Source: Hemibagrus wyckioides
Lineage: Eukaryota; Chordata; Actinopteri; Siluriformes; Bagridae
Length of the DNA: 64,000 nt
Assembly: GCF_019097595.1 (NCBI RefSeq)
Contig: NC_080717.1
Location: 16,681,336-16,745,335 of the forward strand
Reading direction: 5' to 3'
The notes below the pieces were generated by a model. That model did no database searches and was not told where the DNA came from. It saw only the letters and a list, made by a program, of their open reading frames with translations. This document shows, in pieces, positions 23,632 to 35,652 of this stretch. A program made the position numbers and the translations under genes. How positions within the stretch are numbered: position 1 is the first letter of the stretch; every line of letters begins with the position of its first letter.

Positions 23632-26600
23632 ATCAATCAACACTGGAGATTCTGGAGTACTGGAGTTTTGTTCAAAGTCAGTCTTGTGTTTTACCTTGGC
23701 AACAAAGATTCCAGCTACCAGGATTGATCTGATGTGTTTTAGCCATTCAGAATTTTCTAGGCCCGAAAGGAATTCCCCCATGGATGAGGAACAAAGATCA
23801 GACACTGTGGAATGAGATATTATTAAGAAAAATGACCCATGGGATAAATAAATATAACCCAGCAATGTACAGTATAGGAAATTGAATAGCAGCTGTTTAT
23901 AGTCTCTTGAAGATGAAAACCAGCAATGTCCATCGTTATATGTCATAAGAAAAATATTTTATTTAGACAAAATAAAATTAAAATTTGGTTAGTTTAGATA
24001 TTAAAAAACCCACTTATAATATCATGTGTTGCCACATTTGTTACTAAATATATTTAGAAGAAATATAACAGTGCATCCATCCACTATCATGTACATACAC
24101 TCACACTACAGACAATTTATAGATGCCAATCAGCCTCCAATGCTTGTGTTTGGACTGGGGAATTTGGGATTAGCTGGAGGAACCTCCCAAAAGAGGGGAA
24201 TGCACACTCTGTACACACAGGGCAAAGGAGGGCATTGTATGCACAAACCCTGGAGGTGTGAGGCAACATAAGGCACCATGTAGCCTCAAAGGACATGCAA
24301 TAAATAAAACATCTCCCTGTGTTGAAAACATCATTAACTTAAAATGAACATGAACACAACACAATATGCAAAGGCATGGACATGTGTAACTGTATAACAC
24401 TCTAAAAGCGTGTGTTTATATGTGCTTTAATTAAAAGATTATACTGATAAACCTCTCATCTGGGAGAACGTACAATAACCTGGTTTCATTATTGCTCAAA
24501 GATTTGGTCAAAATTCATATAATACCTTCATCTAAAACAAGCACAAAAAATTCCCCGGAAAGCTAATGTCTTTTCTGGAAATGAGAGTGCTTTAACCTCA
24601 GATTCACAAGTGAACAGGTTCAGTCAGGTCTTAAATGCAGTTCTAACCTGAGTTCTTGGAAAATTGTCATTCTGGGAAGAATTAGAGAGTGAAAGGCTCC
24701 AACTGGCTTTAATGTAATCAGACCTAAAACTGCCATGCTGTCTCAGTTGGAAAGCTACTCTCTGCTATACAGTCTCCGGGCCCCCTAATGTTTCTTAGGA
24801 TAAAATCAAAGCTAAGACTACTATTATTTTTACAAGAGTAAATCAAATCATTCTCACGCTCCTCAAATAGGGGTAAAGGGTCCCTGATCATCAACTTAAA
24901 AATAAATAAAAATAGTCGAGCAATGAAAGCCAGATGGATTCATGCATTCTTTAAATAAAAAAAAAATTGACTCTCGCATTACCATGAAACCCCCGCTACA
25001 GTCTACAGTCTAGTCTTGATGGTCCAGTGTGCTCGTGTTTCTGTCTCACTACATGCAGTGTAAGGATAATCAAAGGACATGTATAGCAGATGTATGTAAC
25101 AGCTTCCCTCCATTATTTCTATTGTTTAAACATAACAGTTTAAGTTAGCTCTCATAGCTCTTATAAACATGCATGTGAAAATATTAGTTCATTTATTCAT
25201 CTTTAAGAACCACCAAGGTCATGGTGGATCATGGTGGTGGCACAAGGCAGGAGAATTCACCCTGGGTTTATGGGTTGCCAGGTCTTTGTAAGATATGTTA
25301 TGCATCTTGTGCATATATGCATTCATACACTCCTTCCATGGGTGGAAACTGAAGAACTCGGGAGGAAACCCACACGAATACATTGAGAGTATGTGAAAGT
25401 CTTTACAGACCCAGGGTTGGTTTTCTGTGTAGGTTTTCCTGCTGCACCGCTGACACCATGCACCAATATTATTTTGTGGATTGTGGAACATTTATCATGC
25501 TTTCCAAATTCCTATTTTTCCAACACTGTAAAAAAAAGTCAGCTTGTGAAGACAGAGATTTCAATTCCTCTTTGAACTAATGCACCCGACAATAAATCTG
25601 AGTCTTTGGAGTATACTTGACCTCAATAAAACAAATGGCCTGAACTGATTAAGCAAACCCAAACAAGGAAAAAATGACTAAGCTTGCTTTTAAGCACCTA
25701 TCAAACAAATGAACATTGAAAACGTCTTTTTGGATTCTTCTGGGGTAAAAAAATACACTTTAATGTTTATTTTGAGTAAGTTCAGCTACCCAGAGGAAAC
25801 CCACGCAAACAAATTGAGAGCATGTGAAACTCCGGAAGGACCCAGGGGTGATTTTTTTATGTCAGTGCTTCCTGCTGCATCACTGTACTGCCATACGCCA
25901 ATAGTAAATGTTCATATCATAATATAATTATTGAACATTGTATTATGCTTTCTATTATTGTTGCAACAGTGTAATAATATCATCTTATTAAAGTAGAGAT
26001 TTTTACACTTTCTGGACTCTTCTAGGCATCATCGTACATTACCACTTCTAATACGAGACATCAGTTATGTAATGTAGCTAAGCAAATGACACACACTGCC
26101 TCAAGGTGGTGTGATATCAGTTATCAGTTACATATACAGGACCACAGGAACATCATATGGCATTTGATACACAAATATCAAATTTTGTATCAAATATAAA
26201 AAAAGCCCCACAAAGTTATTATACTGTTCTGATTCATTTAGTAAATACCTGTAAAGTGTACTTAAGTAACGGTTACAGGTTAAATGAAGAATGCATAAGC
26301 AACAGCATCTGTACCTTCAATCAGTTTCTGCTGACTGTTCCTCATCACATGGATATTTTCAATACCGAGGAACTGAAACTTTATATTGGTGTAGTTATCC
26401 TCATTTTCATAGCCCTTTCCTGTAGCCCGGTTTGCCATTGCATTTAGCTGAAAACAAAAGAGGGGTTACTTTATTCTCTAAAATCATATGCACAGGTTAT
26501 TAAATAAGTTAAATGTCTGTCATTCTGACAGAGATTAGAGCTCACCTTGGGTCTGGTGTCCACAACGTACATGAACTGGCTGCTGGGGTTGGACTTCATG

Positions 26601-29600
26601 ATGGCCTCTAGCATCTGTTCATCTTCTAAACAGCGGGCACTGAAGCCCGACAGAGGCTGACTGCTGCGACATATGGCTGCCTGGCATGGAAAACATAGTT
26701 GTGGAAAAATGAAGACTTGATTGCATAAACCACATTATGAGAAAAAGCTACACTGGATAATCAAATGAGACTAAAACAATAAACAGTGTGGTGTACAGTT
26801 GGTTATTTTAGTTAAGGTATTAATTACTTTACCCCATTATTTTCCCATTTGATGTATTTTTACTTTGTTTCCATACGATGGAATAAAAAGAAATGAAAAC
26901 ATATGTCTTTGGGGCACAACTGATGCGCTGTTTTTCTTTTTCTTTTTTTAAAATCATTAGACTTGTTCATGCATTCAGTCACAGATAATAAATCATCCAC
27001 AGAGACCCTGACTGTTCTCTCCATGAAGTGGACTCTATTCCATGAGAAGTTGACCTTCGTTTCCCTTTATAAAAATCTAAAGTTATGCTCAAATGATTTT
27101 TTTTAGACCCTGACCACACTGGGGACACAGACATGAAAAGAACTGATACTATGATGGAGCCATTTCTGTCACATCACCCTGGTTTGCATGTAGAGGTCAC
27201 ATATTCTTAACTGCTCTTTGAACTAACACAACCAAAAGCAAATATGAGTCTTCAGAGAATACTTGACCTCAATAAAAACAACTGGCCTGAACTGATTAAG
27301 CAAACCCATACAGATAAAAAAAAAAAGGACTAAGCTTGCTTTTAAGCGCCTACCAAAAAAATGAATACTGAAAATTTCATTTTGGATTCTTCTGGGTAAA
27401 TAATACGATTTAATATTAACGACAGATTGAGTAAATTCAGCAATGACAAAATATAGCTAATTCCCAGTGTAGAAGAGGGAAAAAAAATATGCAAAGAGAC
27501 CAAAAATGTAAAGAAGTCCAGTCTATTGGTGTCTAAGGTTACAAAGGTTTTTTATTTGAACTACTATCTGATACACAGATGACCAATAACATGCAGGCCA
27601 TAAGTCTTTTCGAAGGAACAAAGGATCAGACTCTCCAATCCGCCATTAAAAGGAAATCCCTAAAAAGCTACTGTTCACTGTAAGGATTTAAAGACTGTTT
27701 TGAAAACTCACTTGCGTTCCTTCGCAGTAGTATGACAATGTAGGAAAGCGGCCCCTGCTGCGAAATTTGGAGCTACCTATGATGACTGGAAGTGTGGCTG
27801 ATTTAGGCACAAACAAATCAGCCGGGTAAGTGTCACATACCTGGAGAAGATGGATTCACAGTGAAAGGCTTCATTGACAAGCATATAGATATCATATGCA
27901 CTTCTCACACATTGATTAAATGTCACCACAAGCTGTCTTGCATACTGTGTTTGACATGGAGGCAACCGTCAGAATGTAAGTCAAGATATACACTGACCAC
28001 ACACTGACCCTGTATTCTTGGTTGATAGAGGTGGCATGCCATAGTTTATTCGGAACTCCCATTCGACTGTATTCAGCCTTCAAGGTAATAAAGTCCCAAT
28101 TTTTGTCCCTTTCATCCTTGCTGGTATTAGGCTTGAAAGAAAAACAATAAAGCTCCTCATATCGCTCTGGAAGATACAAAAATGCCAAATGACAAAAGGT
28201 AACAAGACAGTAAAACTGTATCAAAGCAATGAAAAACAAAAAAAGCCATATCAAATAGTGAACCCATGTCTCTTCAAGCACTGCAATTTATTATTACAGT
28301 TTTTCTCAGTTGCTTTGGAGCATTTCTCAGATCAGAAATGAAATTCTCAAAACTACCTGTTCAACCGCCACATCATTTAGTCACTTGTGCACATCATATG
28401 AACATTTCTCATTGCTTTGATCAAATTGCAAATGCTTTTGCACATTCATATAATTGATTGTGTACAATTGTCTGCTGTTTCCTACATTATCACTTGTTTA
28501 TGTCATGTTGATCAAAATATATTATACTAGTTTCATCTAAATAATCTTAACCCCCAAAACATTTCAGCATCAGTTCATTGCAAAATAGATAAACCAGTTG
28601 TCAAAATCTCAAAAAAAAGAAATAAAAAAACCCCCCGTTTTTTGTAAATGTGTCTTGAATTGACGAATTGTGCAGACGAGATTTGAATGTCACTAATGAA
28701 GGGGCGTGAAGAACCAGTGATCAACTAGTTCTCTAAAATAGGTCAATCTCTCGAGGTGAATCTCGTGAACCTATAATTGGCATGCCTATATAAAGAGCAA
28801 AACACAGATTTACAATTGTTGAAAATGGATGAACAACCAGGAAATGAACGTGGTCAAAAGCCAAGAATAAGAATAAGGATGCATGCTGGAAGGGTAAGGA
28901 GGCAAAATAGAGGAAGAGGAAGAAGAGGCCAGAGACATAGACACATTTCTGATGACATTAGAGCCACTATTGTGGACCATGTTGTCAATCATGGCCTCAC
29001 AGTGGCTGAGGCGGGTCGGAGGGTACAGCCAAATATTGGGAGATCAACTGTTTCTTCAATTATTCAAGCATTTCGTCGAGAGAACAGGTATGTAATCCAC
29101 CAGTGTGAACTGTGCTGTTATAGTGTATATACATTCTGTAACACACAAACATGTGTAAGTATATCTGAATTGTATTAGTGTATTTTTTCCACACAGGACT
29201 GAAAGATTACCTCGTAGGGGTGGCAGAGGACCCCTTTTCACACCTCAGCAGGAGGAGGCTATATGCACCATGGTCAGAGCAAACAATGCCATTAGGCTAA
29301 GGGAAATACAGAGGGCCATTGTAGAAGACAACAATGTATTTAGAAACATCCAGTCTGTTAGCATCTCAACTATTGACAGGGTATTGAAAAGACACCACAT
29401 GACCATGAAACAGCTGTACCGTGTACCATTTGAAAGGAATGGGGACAGAGTGAAGGAGCTATGGTACCAGTATGTACAGGTAAACATCTACTGTATGTGC
29501 ATACAGTAACTAATTTACATAAACTTCTTATATTGACTTATATATATTACAGTATGTGTGACCTATATACATTTGCTATAGCTTTAGGAAAATAACACGC

Positions 29601-31921
29601 AGTATGTGTGTACATTTGATATAACTGTATCTTGTGAAATGAAATGAAAATGTATAACTAATTGGGTATCTTCTGGGTTGTAGCATATAATGGAATTGGA
29701 GTCAAGTGAACCACCTTACAGCTTCATATACGTGGATGAGGCAGGCTTCAGTCTGAACAGAAGCAGAAGACGTGGTCGAAATGTCATCGGCCACAGAGCT
29801 ACTGCTGACTTGCCAGGCCAGCGGGGAGGAAATATCACTATGTGTGCTGCTATTTCAGAGCAGGGTGTGCTAACTCATATTCCCCTTATAGGCCCATACA
29901 ACACACAGCATCTCCTCACCTTCCTAGAGACCCTCTATAGGGCTCTCATCCCTGATGATGAGAGGGGTCCATTTCAAGATGATTTGCCAAAATATGTGAT
30001 ACTTTGGGATAATGTGAGTTTTCATCACTCAAACATCATCAGACAATGGTTTTTGACCCATAACAGAATGTTGATGCAATTCCTCCCACCCTATTCCCCA
30101 TTCCTTAACCCAGTTGAGGGGTTTTATTCAGCATGGAGATGGAAGGTTTATGATTGCCAGCCACATACTCAGATGACCCTTCTGGCTGCCATGGATGCAG
30201 CGTGTGAGGATATCAGAGTGGAAGCCTGCAGAGGCTGGATTAGATATTCCAGAAGATTTTTTCCACGCTGTATTGCAAGGGATGATATCTGTTGTGATGT
30301 GGATGAAAATCTGTGGCCTGACAGACTGGGACATCAGGGGGTATAGACAGACAACGGCATGCACAGTTTTGCCTAAGAGGTGTTTCCTATGTTTACCTTT
30401 TGTAATTTTAAATTTTTCCCCATTGTGCTTTTGTGTCCTTTCCTTTTCTATCACAAGGACATTATATGATGTTATATTGTAATTCTTTTTTTCAGTCCAC
30501 TAGTAAAGTACAATAAAACTGTGAATCCTGTTCGGTCTCTTACAATCAATATCCCACAAACAGTAATGTATAAATTTGTGCAGTTGAAATTCATAGATCC
30601 CATACAGAAGAAATTCAGCCTTTTGCATTGTCACTCACTGTAATCCAAACCATAGTTTATATCAGGAAATCCTGAAACCATGCACTGTCATTCTGACAAC
30701 ATGACTAAACATTTTGACTATACCGTATATAAACAATGACAAAAGGACTTGTCATTCTGATGGCGATGACATTTTCATTGACACAAAAACTTACTTTTGA
30801 GAGAATACTTAAGGATTTTGAGTAAAGTACATGCTTTTGCAAGAAATCCAATGTGTTGTGCTGTTTGTACAAATTGTTTTGTACTTACCCACTTACTGGT
30901 TTGCAAATATTAAGGATGATTCGAGAAATGCTCCAAAGCAACTGAGAAAAACTGTAATTCTACCAGATTAGAAATGCTGATAAAAATTGTTGTTGATATC
31001 TGGATTCATTTTATCCCATTTGCTCCGGTGAATTTATAAGATACCTGTCTATCAACTATGTGTTGGAATGAAGTCCAAAAACCAACCACATGATCATGTC
31101 TAAGGTTTGTGAAAAATTTCGGTTTACCTGCCCTGGAGAGACGCAAGAGTGACATAAAAACATCATTGCAGTCACTCTCTTGTGGAATGATGAGCTGAAT
31201 AAGCTGGAAGTTCTTGCACTGAATGAGCAGAGGGTATCCTAAAGTAGTAATGCTTTGTTTCTTAATGTTACACACCAGACAATGTAGCACCTGTGATTAA
31301 AAACCAGAGCATATGTAATTGTGAAGCTTTGGTCATCACAGATTGTCATATATGTAAACAAAAATGCACTATAACAATAAGACCATTTTTACATTTCCAT
31401 GTCCCTGACATCATTCTTCATGCTTCTTTTTATGACAGACATTCATGCCAGGTTCAGATTATTTCTTCATTTATTTTTGACAAATTTCTTAATTTATTTT
31501 TGATTATATTTAAGTAGTATTTAATTTGATCCCTTAGGAAGAAGAAATAAACCAACTGATGGAGAAGTGATTGGATGGAGACCAATATCACACAAAGAGA
31601 AATGTCACGGATGATAACCAAACCATCATCCTTTGGAAATGTTCACATAATTATTTCAGTCATGCAAATAGTTATTTCTCTGCAAGTGAGAGATGATAGT
31701 AATATGATCTGAATTCCCCAGAAGCAGCTGGAATCTGTGCCTGGGGATAGAGAAGGCTGGACTGACCCTCTCAGCGGGTTACCACCATGATCCCATCAGG
31801 AAAAGGTAGGAAAATGAGTGAATGAGTGAATGATTTATGATTATGTTTATTTATTTAGGTGGACAGGGCCTTTATATATTGCCTATGTATATATAGGCAA
31901 ATGGTCAAAGGCCCTGTCCAT

Positions 31922-31982
<61 letters not shown>

Positions 31983-32035
31983 CAGGGAGACAGATAGATA
32001 GACAGACAGATAGATAGATAGACATACATATAGAC

Positions 32036-32111
<76 letters not shown>

Positions 32112-32590
32112 TAAACAATGTCACTTACCCATAGTTCAGGGAGATCCTCAGCCTCATTATCCACAAACACTGTATGAAAGGCTGTTAAATACAATGTTCC
32201 AACTCGTACCCTATGAGAAAAGCCCCTGTCCACTAGCTGGACTTTTTCAACCTGAAATATGACACAGCACAAATTCAATAACAAATACTTTATATAATTA
32301 TACATTTGGCAAAAGTCATTATTAGATCTGGATATTAATATAATGTTAATCAGCATTAGCTTAACCAATGTCTATGCACTAGCCTACGAAAGGTGAACGC
32401 ACTGAAACCAATTTATTCCATAGTTATTCAATATATATGCATTAAACAAACATTATAAAATTACATAATACATAAAATCAAAGCTATGGGGAATTTAAAT
32501 CATGTTCTTGCCAATAAAATAGAACAGTTATTATTAAAATAGTAGGAACTATTATTTTGTGTTTACCTTCGGCAATCTGATGTGCTCCAT
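21228..32590 (-). CDS. mtmr7: mtmr7, myotubularin-related phosphoinositide 3-phosphatase
   Basis: MTMR7 removes the 3-phosphate from PI(3)P and inositol 1,3-bisphosphate on membranes. Fourteen coding exons, 629 aa (human 660): 32567-32590, 32129-32251, 31128-31290, 28009-28166, 27712-27840, 26546-26680, 26315-26447, 23695-23804, 23469-23594, 22945-22994, 22656-22856, 22385-22513, 21621-21747 and 21228-21509. All junctions are in phase. Order: PH-GRAM domain (starts [28 protein letters not shown]), phosphatase domain with CX5R loop [11 protein letters not shown] in exon 9, and a coiled coil ([20 protein letters not shown]) before a low-complexity tail. The active site is intact. The exon 9 acceptor is built from a GT repeat, and intron 4 holds an antisense transposon. 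Confidence 0.96.
22330..22364. repeat. (CT)n microsatellite
   Basis: About 17 CT units in the mtmr7 intron just downstream (minus strand) of exon 22385-22513. Confidence 0.9.
23597..23629. repeat. (CA)n microsatellite at an mtmr7 splice acceptor
   Basis: About 16 CA units on the plus strand. On the minus strand this is (GT)n followed immediately by TAG|GCT, the acceptor of mtmr7 exon 9 (starts 23594). The repeat takes the place of the polypyrimidine tract. Confidence 0.95.
24085..24290. repeat. Interspersed repeat fragment, fish SINE/LINE-tail type
   Basis: Contains CACTACAGACAATTTATAGA, GCCAATCAGCCTCCAATGC, TGTACACACAGGGCAAAGG and CCCTGGAGGTGTGAGGCAA. From memory these occur together in a very common fish interspersed repeat. 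It is degraded and has no open frame of note. It lies in mtmr7 intron 7. Confidence 0.55.
25215..25480. repeat. Degraded interspersed repeat, related to 25780-25910
   Basis: Contains GAGGAAACCCACACGAA, ATTGAGAGTATGTGAAAGTC and TTCCTGCTGCACCGCTG. A related stretch at 25780-25910 has GAGGAAACCCACGCAAAC, ATTGAGAGCATGTGAAAC and TTCCTGCTGCATCACTG. The two copies are in direct orientation, about 430 bp apart. Confidence 0.5.
25568..25765. repeat. Direct repeat copy 1 (mtmr7 intron 7)
   Basis: Shares with 27214-27418 the ordered strings TACTTGACCTCAATAAAA, GGCCTGAACTGATTAAGCAA, GACTAAGCTTGCTTTTAAGC and TTTTGGATTCTTCTGGG. Same orientation, clearly homologous with small insertions and substitutions. 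Function unknown; it could be an interspersed repeat or a local duplication. Confidence 0.75.
27214..27418. repeat. Direct repeat copy 2 (mtmr7 intron 5)
   Basis: Second copy of the 25568-25765 repeat, about 1.65 kb away in the same orientation. The two copies bracket mtmr7 exons 6 (26546-26680) and 7 (26315-26447). Confidence 0.75.
28787..28794 (+). promoter_or_regulatory. TATA box of the transposase gene
   Basis: TATATAAA 31 bp upstream of ATG 28825. The box lies downstream of the in-frame ATG at 28777, so 28825 is the more likely start, with a very short leader. Confidence 0.55.
28825..30346 (+). CDS. Spliced DD35E transposase (IS630/Tc1 type)
   Basis: Three exons, 28825-29087, 29197-29479 and 29684-30346, join in phase to 402 aa. 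Introns of 109 and 204 bp have clear GTATGT...CACACAG and GTAAAC...TTGTAG ends. Order: basic Arg/Gly-rich N-terminus ([12 protein letters not shown]-hook-like), paired-type helix-turn-helix ([19 protein letters not shown]), a second helix-turn-helix ([20 protein letters not shown]), then the RNase H-like DDE core. The core residues are YVDEAGFSL (first Asp), [11 protein letters not shown] (second Asp) and [10 protein letters not shown] (Glu), with 35 residues between the second Asp and the Glu. No inactivating change is seen. Its product would act in the nucleus on the element's own ends. Introns distinguish it from the single-exon Tc1 transposases nearby. Confidence 0.88.
30512..30517 (+). 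terminator. Poly(A) signal of the transposase gene
   Basis: AATAAA 166 bp after the transposase stop codon and inside the right inverted repeat boundary. Confidence 0.6.
31922..32110. repeat. (GATA)n/(GACA)n microsatellite
   Basis: About 190 bp of GATA units with an internal GACA block (32049-32078). It ends 18 bp from the donor of mtmr7 exon 2 (32129). The serial-repeat open frame on the minus strand is an artefact. Confidence 0.95.
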
Positions 32591-34217
32591 CTTTCACTCG
32601 CAAACACCACAAATCAACATTTATCAGCAGCTTCCGGTAGCAGTTGTAAGCATCATACTATAAAGATTTTTCTGGTATATTGTCTCACAACATTTTGAAC
32701 GATTTAGACAAATTACGTAAAAATAAAAATTGTCGAAGTGAATGATGTGATCATAGTCTGCCCTGGTCAATAGGCTGAATCACCGTTAGAGCCGTGGAAA
32801 CACCGCGCGGTCCTAAAGCCGACCAAGTTCATCTATCCTATAACGGTACCAAATGTGCTGCAACAAGAAAACATAGATGTAGATCTATAGATAATAATAA
32901 TAATAATAATAATAATAATGTAATAAATAATATTTATTTAATAAATTATACATAATTATTCTTAATAATAAATAATTAGAAATAATATTTACAATTTATA
33001 TACAAATAAAATTAATATTTGTAATGTAACACTAATTAATAAATAGAACAAAAAATTACATTTGAGAAAAATAGTAAGTTAACATTCATCATTACTCTAC
33101 TCATCTAAATCTAAAAAAAATCTGTCACGAACATTTGGGCAACAAGCTTTCCTAATATTCACATACATACATAGGAGTGTGTGAATGCGAGTGTCTGTGT
33201 GTGCAATGGACTGGCATCTTTTCCAGGATGTATTTCTGCCTCACATCCAGTGTTCCTTTTTTAGACTCCACCTTGACTCTGATCAGAAAGACAATAAATA
33301 AATAGTTATAGTAATTCAAAGCCAGGGATGGAAACCAGTAATTTAGGAATCTACATTTAACTACCACTTTATTATGAACATTATTCTATTATGTTATATA
33401 GGATTCAGATCTGATGAGTGTAAAGGTTAATGAACTACACTGAACTCCTTATCATGATAACAGACCCAGCCAATTTGTATTTTGTGCAATACTATGCTGG
33501 ATGTAGCCATTATAAGATGGGTCAATTGTAGTCATAAAGGGATAGACAATTAGTTTACAGATATATTATATTAGTTACATTCAAGTTACAGCCTAATTTT
33601 ATTGTCGAAATATTGCCTTATTGTTTTAAATATAATATATGCAAGCGTTCTCTAGTTTGCAGCTATTATGGCTCATATGGGCAGCCTATCTTTTAAAATT
33701 ACTGCTTTCACCATCTTTAGTCTTGTCACTAATAATTGACCAGGACATTTCCCGGTGATGGCACAGTTAAGTGGTTTAAAGCATCCCATCAACAAACAGT
33801 GTTAGATGCCTTGTGTGGCTAAGACACTTTATTGGAGCAAAGGACCAGTGTACTTGGTGGCTTTAGATTGATCATTACACTGGTAGTGGGGATAATGAAT
33901 TGGCAACACTTGTAACATAGAGCAATACAATATCCAATACTCACTTTACTGTACTCTACACCTAAAGGCTGGACTGTTCAGTATGTAGCAGCTTTTATGA
34001 GAGCATGAGACCTCTGTGTATAGTGGAAAAATTGTAATATAATTCTGGGGTGATTTAAACTGACATTGAGTTAGGTCAGTAGTATCACAAAGTCTGTTAA
34101 TTGGTCATGAGTGTCTTAGTGTTTTAGCACTTAAACTTTGGAACACACTGTATTAAGCCCTTTCTGTATGCTGTGCTGTTTTTTAGTATTTTTGGTGAAA
34201 GTATTATTGAATTCACT

Positions 34218-34260
<43 letters not shown>

Positions 34261-35215
34261 TGTTTTTTAAAAAATATTTTGTGTTATAGAATTGTTAAAT
34301 AATGATAGATTCTGAATCAAATATTCACCTACAAGAGGATACCTGAAATAATACCCACAGTGTCTATAATTACATCATTCTAGGCTCTATCTTAACTGCC
34401 TTAACTGATACACAAGCTTTAAATCCTTTAAATGAATTTGTCTCCCAGGGCAGCATGTGTATGAATGTTTGCATCTGTGGCTCCAACTCAGCCATCTATT
34501 AGAGGTGGCATTTGCTTTCACTGTGGCATTCAGACCACATAATGAGCTTAGAGTGATGGAGAATTGGGAGCTTAGGACGTTGCCGACATCAGAGTCCAGT
34601 TGAAAGTAAAGTAGCCAGGCTGCAATAGGATCTAGAGAAATATTTTTGGTGGGACAGAAGCCATTTGTCAAAATAATGTATTATTTTTTAATTCTTTTTT
34701 AAAAACTTTACTGTTTTACGACTATGTTCTGTCAGTGTAATATTTTATTCTGTAGGTTGTTCTATATCTTTCTGCTTCCTTCTGAAAGCAGTCCTGGGAT
34801 TAAGAATTTCTTTTTCTTATTAACAACTATTATATAAGCATAACCAATAAATAAGCTTGTGTATATGATTAATATTTAGGGTTCTTGTTAGGTCTTGTTC
34901 TTGTTTTCTGGTCTTGGAATTTTCTTTTGTGAGATTTGTAGTGTGTTTTGGATTTAACATTTGACTTTAAAATAAATGTATTGCCCTTTTTGTGCTCACA
35001 GACTTGAAGAAGTAGTTTTCCATATACCTTTTACCCGTGATCGCTCCTCTGTAACCCCTGTCCAATGAGCGGCCATGCTTTTAGCAACCTGTCCCCACTG
35101 CGTTGGGCAAACAGAAGTGTCTGTTCCAGTGTTTGTCAATGTCAGTTGTTTTACCATTTATCAGTGAGCATTAAGTGCTCTGGCAGCTGGATATGTTTGG
35201 CCTGTGTGCATTTTT

Positions 35216-35250
<35 letters not shown>

Positions 35251-35464
35251 ACTGTCTATTGAGTATGTGCCTCACTCTACATGTTTTACACACACTAAAT
35301 TGCTAAACCCTCCCTCTTCCTCTCCCCTCCTTCTATTGGGGCAGTGTAGCTGTCAGACCAATCCCAATCCCCCAGAGTCCATGCGCCAGGGCAGAACAAG
35401 TTAAGACACACCAGGATAGAATGAAGGGAGGAATAAAAATAGAAATGTTAGGAGGTTCCATGTC
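32591..35464. other. Intergenic region between mtmr7 and slc7a2
   Basis: The first 250 bp upstream of the mtmr7 ATG include a GC-richer stretch (32765-32830) that may hold its promoter. The rest contains an (AAT)n tract at 32891-32920, a Tc1 relic near 33420-33560, a (TTA)n tract at 34221-34260 and a (CA)n tract at 35219-35249. No coding exon is supported; frames such as 34387-34671 have no recognisable content. Confidence 0.6.
33420..33560. mobile_element. Tc1-like relic fragment
   Basis: ATGTAGCCATTATAAGATGG and GTCATAAAGGGATAGACAA resemble, from memory, the complement of a fish Tc1 transposase region of the family whose ends are seen at 40837-41297. No inverted repeats remain. Confidence 0.4.
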
Positions 35465-35652
35465 AGAAGCAAGGGCTTGAGCTTGAGAAAAGGAGCAACT
35501 TTAATTCAAACTTTTAACACATTTAACACAGCACAACAGTCAAATCTTTAAAGTAATCAGTGACACAATTCTCTGAGAAGTTGTGTGGGTGCTGTACAAC
35601 TTCCCTCTGCAACTCCCACTGCAACTGCCTGCTCAACTTGTGGCTTCTACAG
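35465..35652 (+). other. slc7a2: Probable slc7a2 non-coding first exon
   Basis: Ends in the strong donor ACAG|GTAAGAC at 35652/35653; a TATA-like AATAAAAATA lies at about 35432. The first coding exon begins 1.35 kb downstream with an acceptor-like ACTTAAG just before ATG 37001. The 5' limit is a guess from the TATA-like element. Confidence 0.4.

Larger units (their letters stand above)
28297..30954 (+). mobile_element. IS630/Tc1-type DNA transposon, apparently complete
   Basis: 2,658 bp with perfect 32-bp terminal inverted repeats (outer part CAGTTTTTCTCAGTTGCTTT), flanked by TA at 28295-28296 and 30955-30956. It carries its own TATA box (28787-28794), a three-exon transposase gene without stops or frameshifts (28825-30346) and a poly(A) signal (30512-30517). 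It lies in mtmr7 intron 4, antisense to mtmr7. Compared with the dead Tc1 copies in the same window it looks young and possibly autonomous. Confidence 0.92.

Noticed and set aside
28777..28824. Upstream in-frame ATG of the transposase gene
   Set aside because: The TATA box lies downstream of it, so ATG 28825 is more likely.
34387..34671. 94-codon minus-strand frame in the mtmr7-slc7a2 intergenic region
   Set aside because: No recognisable motif, no start or splice context, no neighbouring exon.
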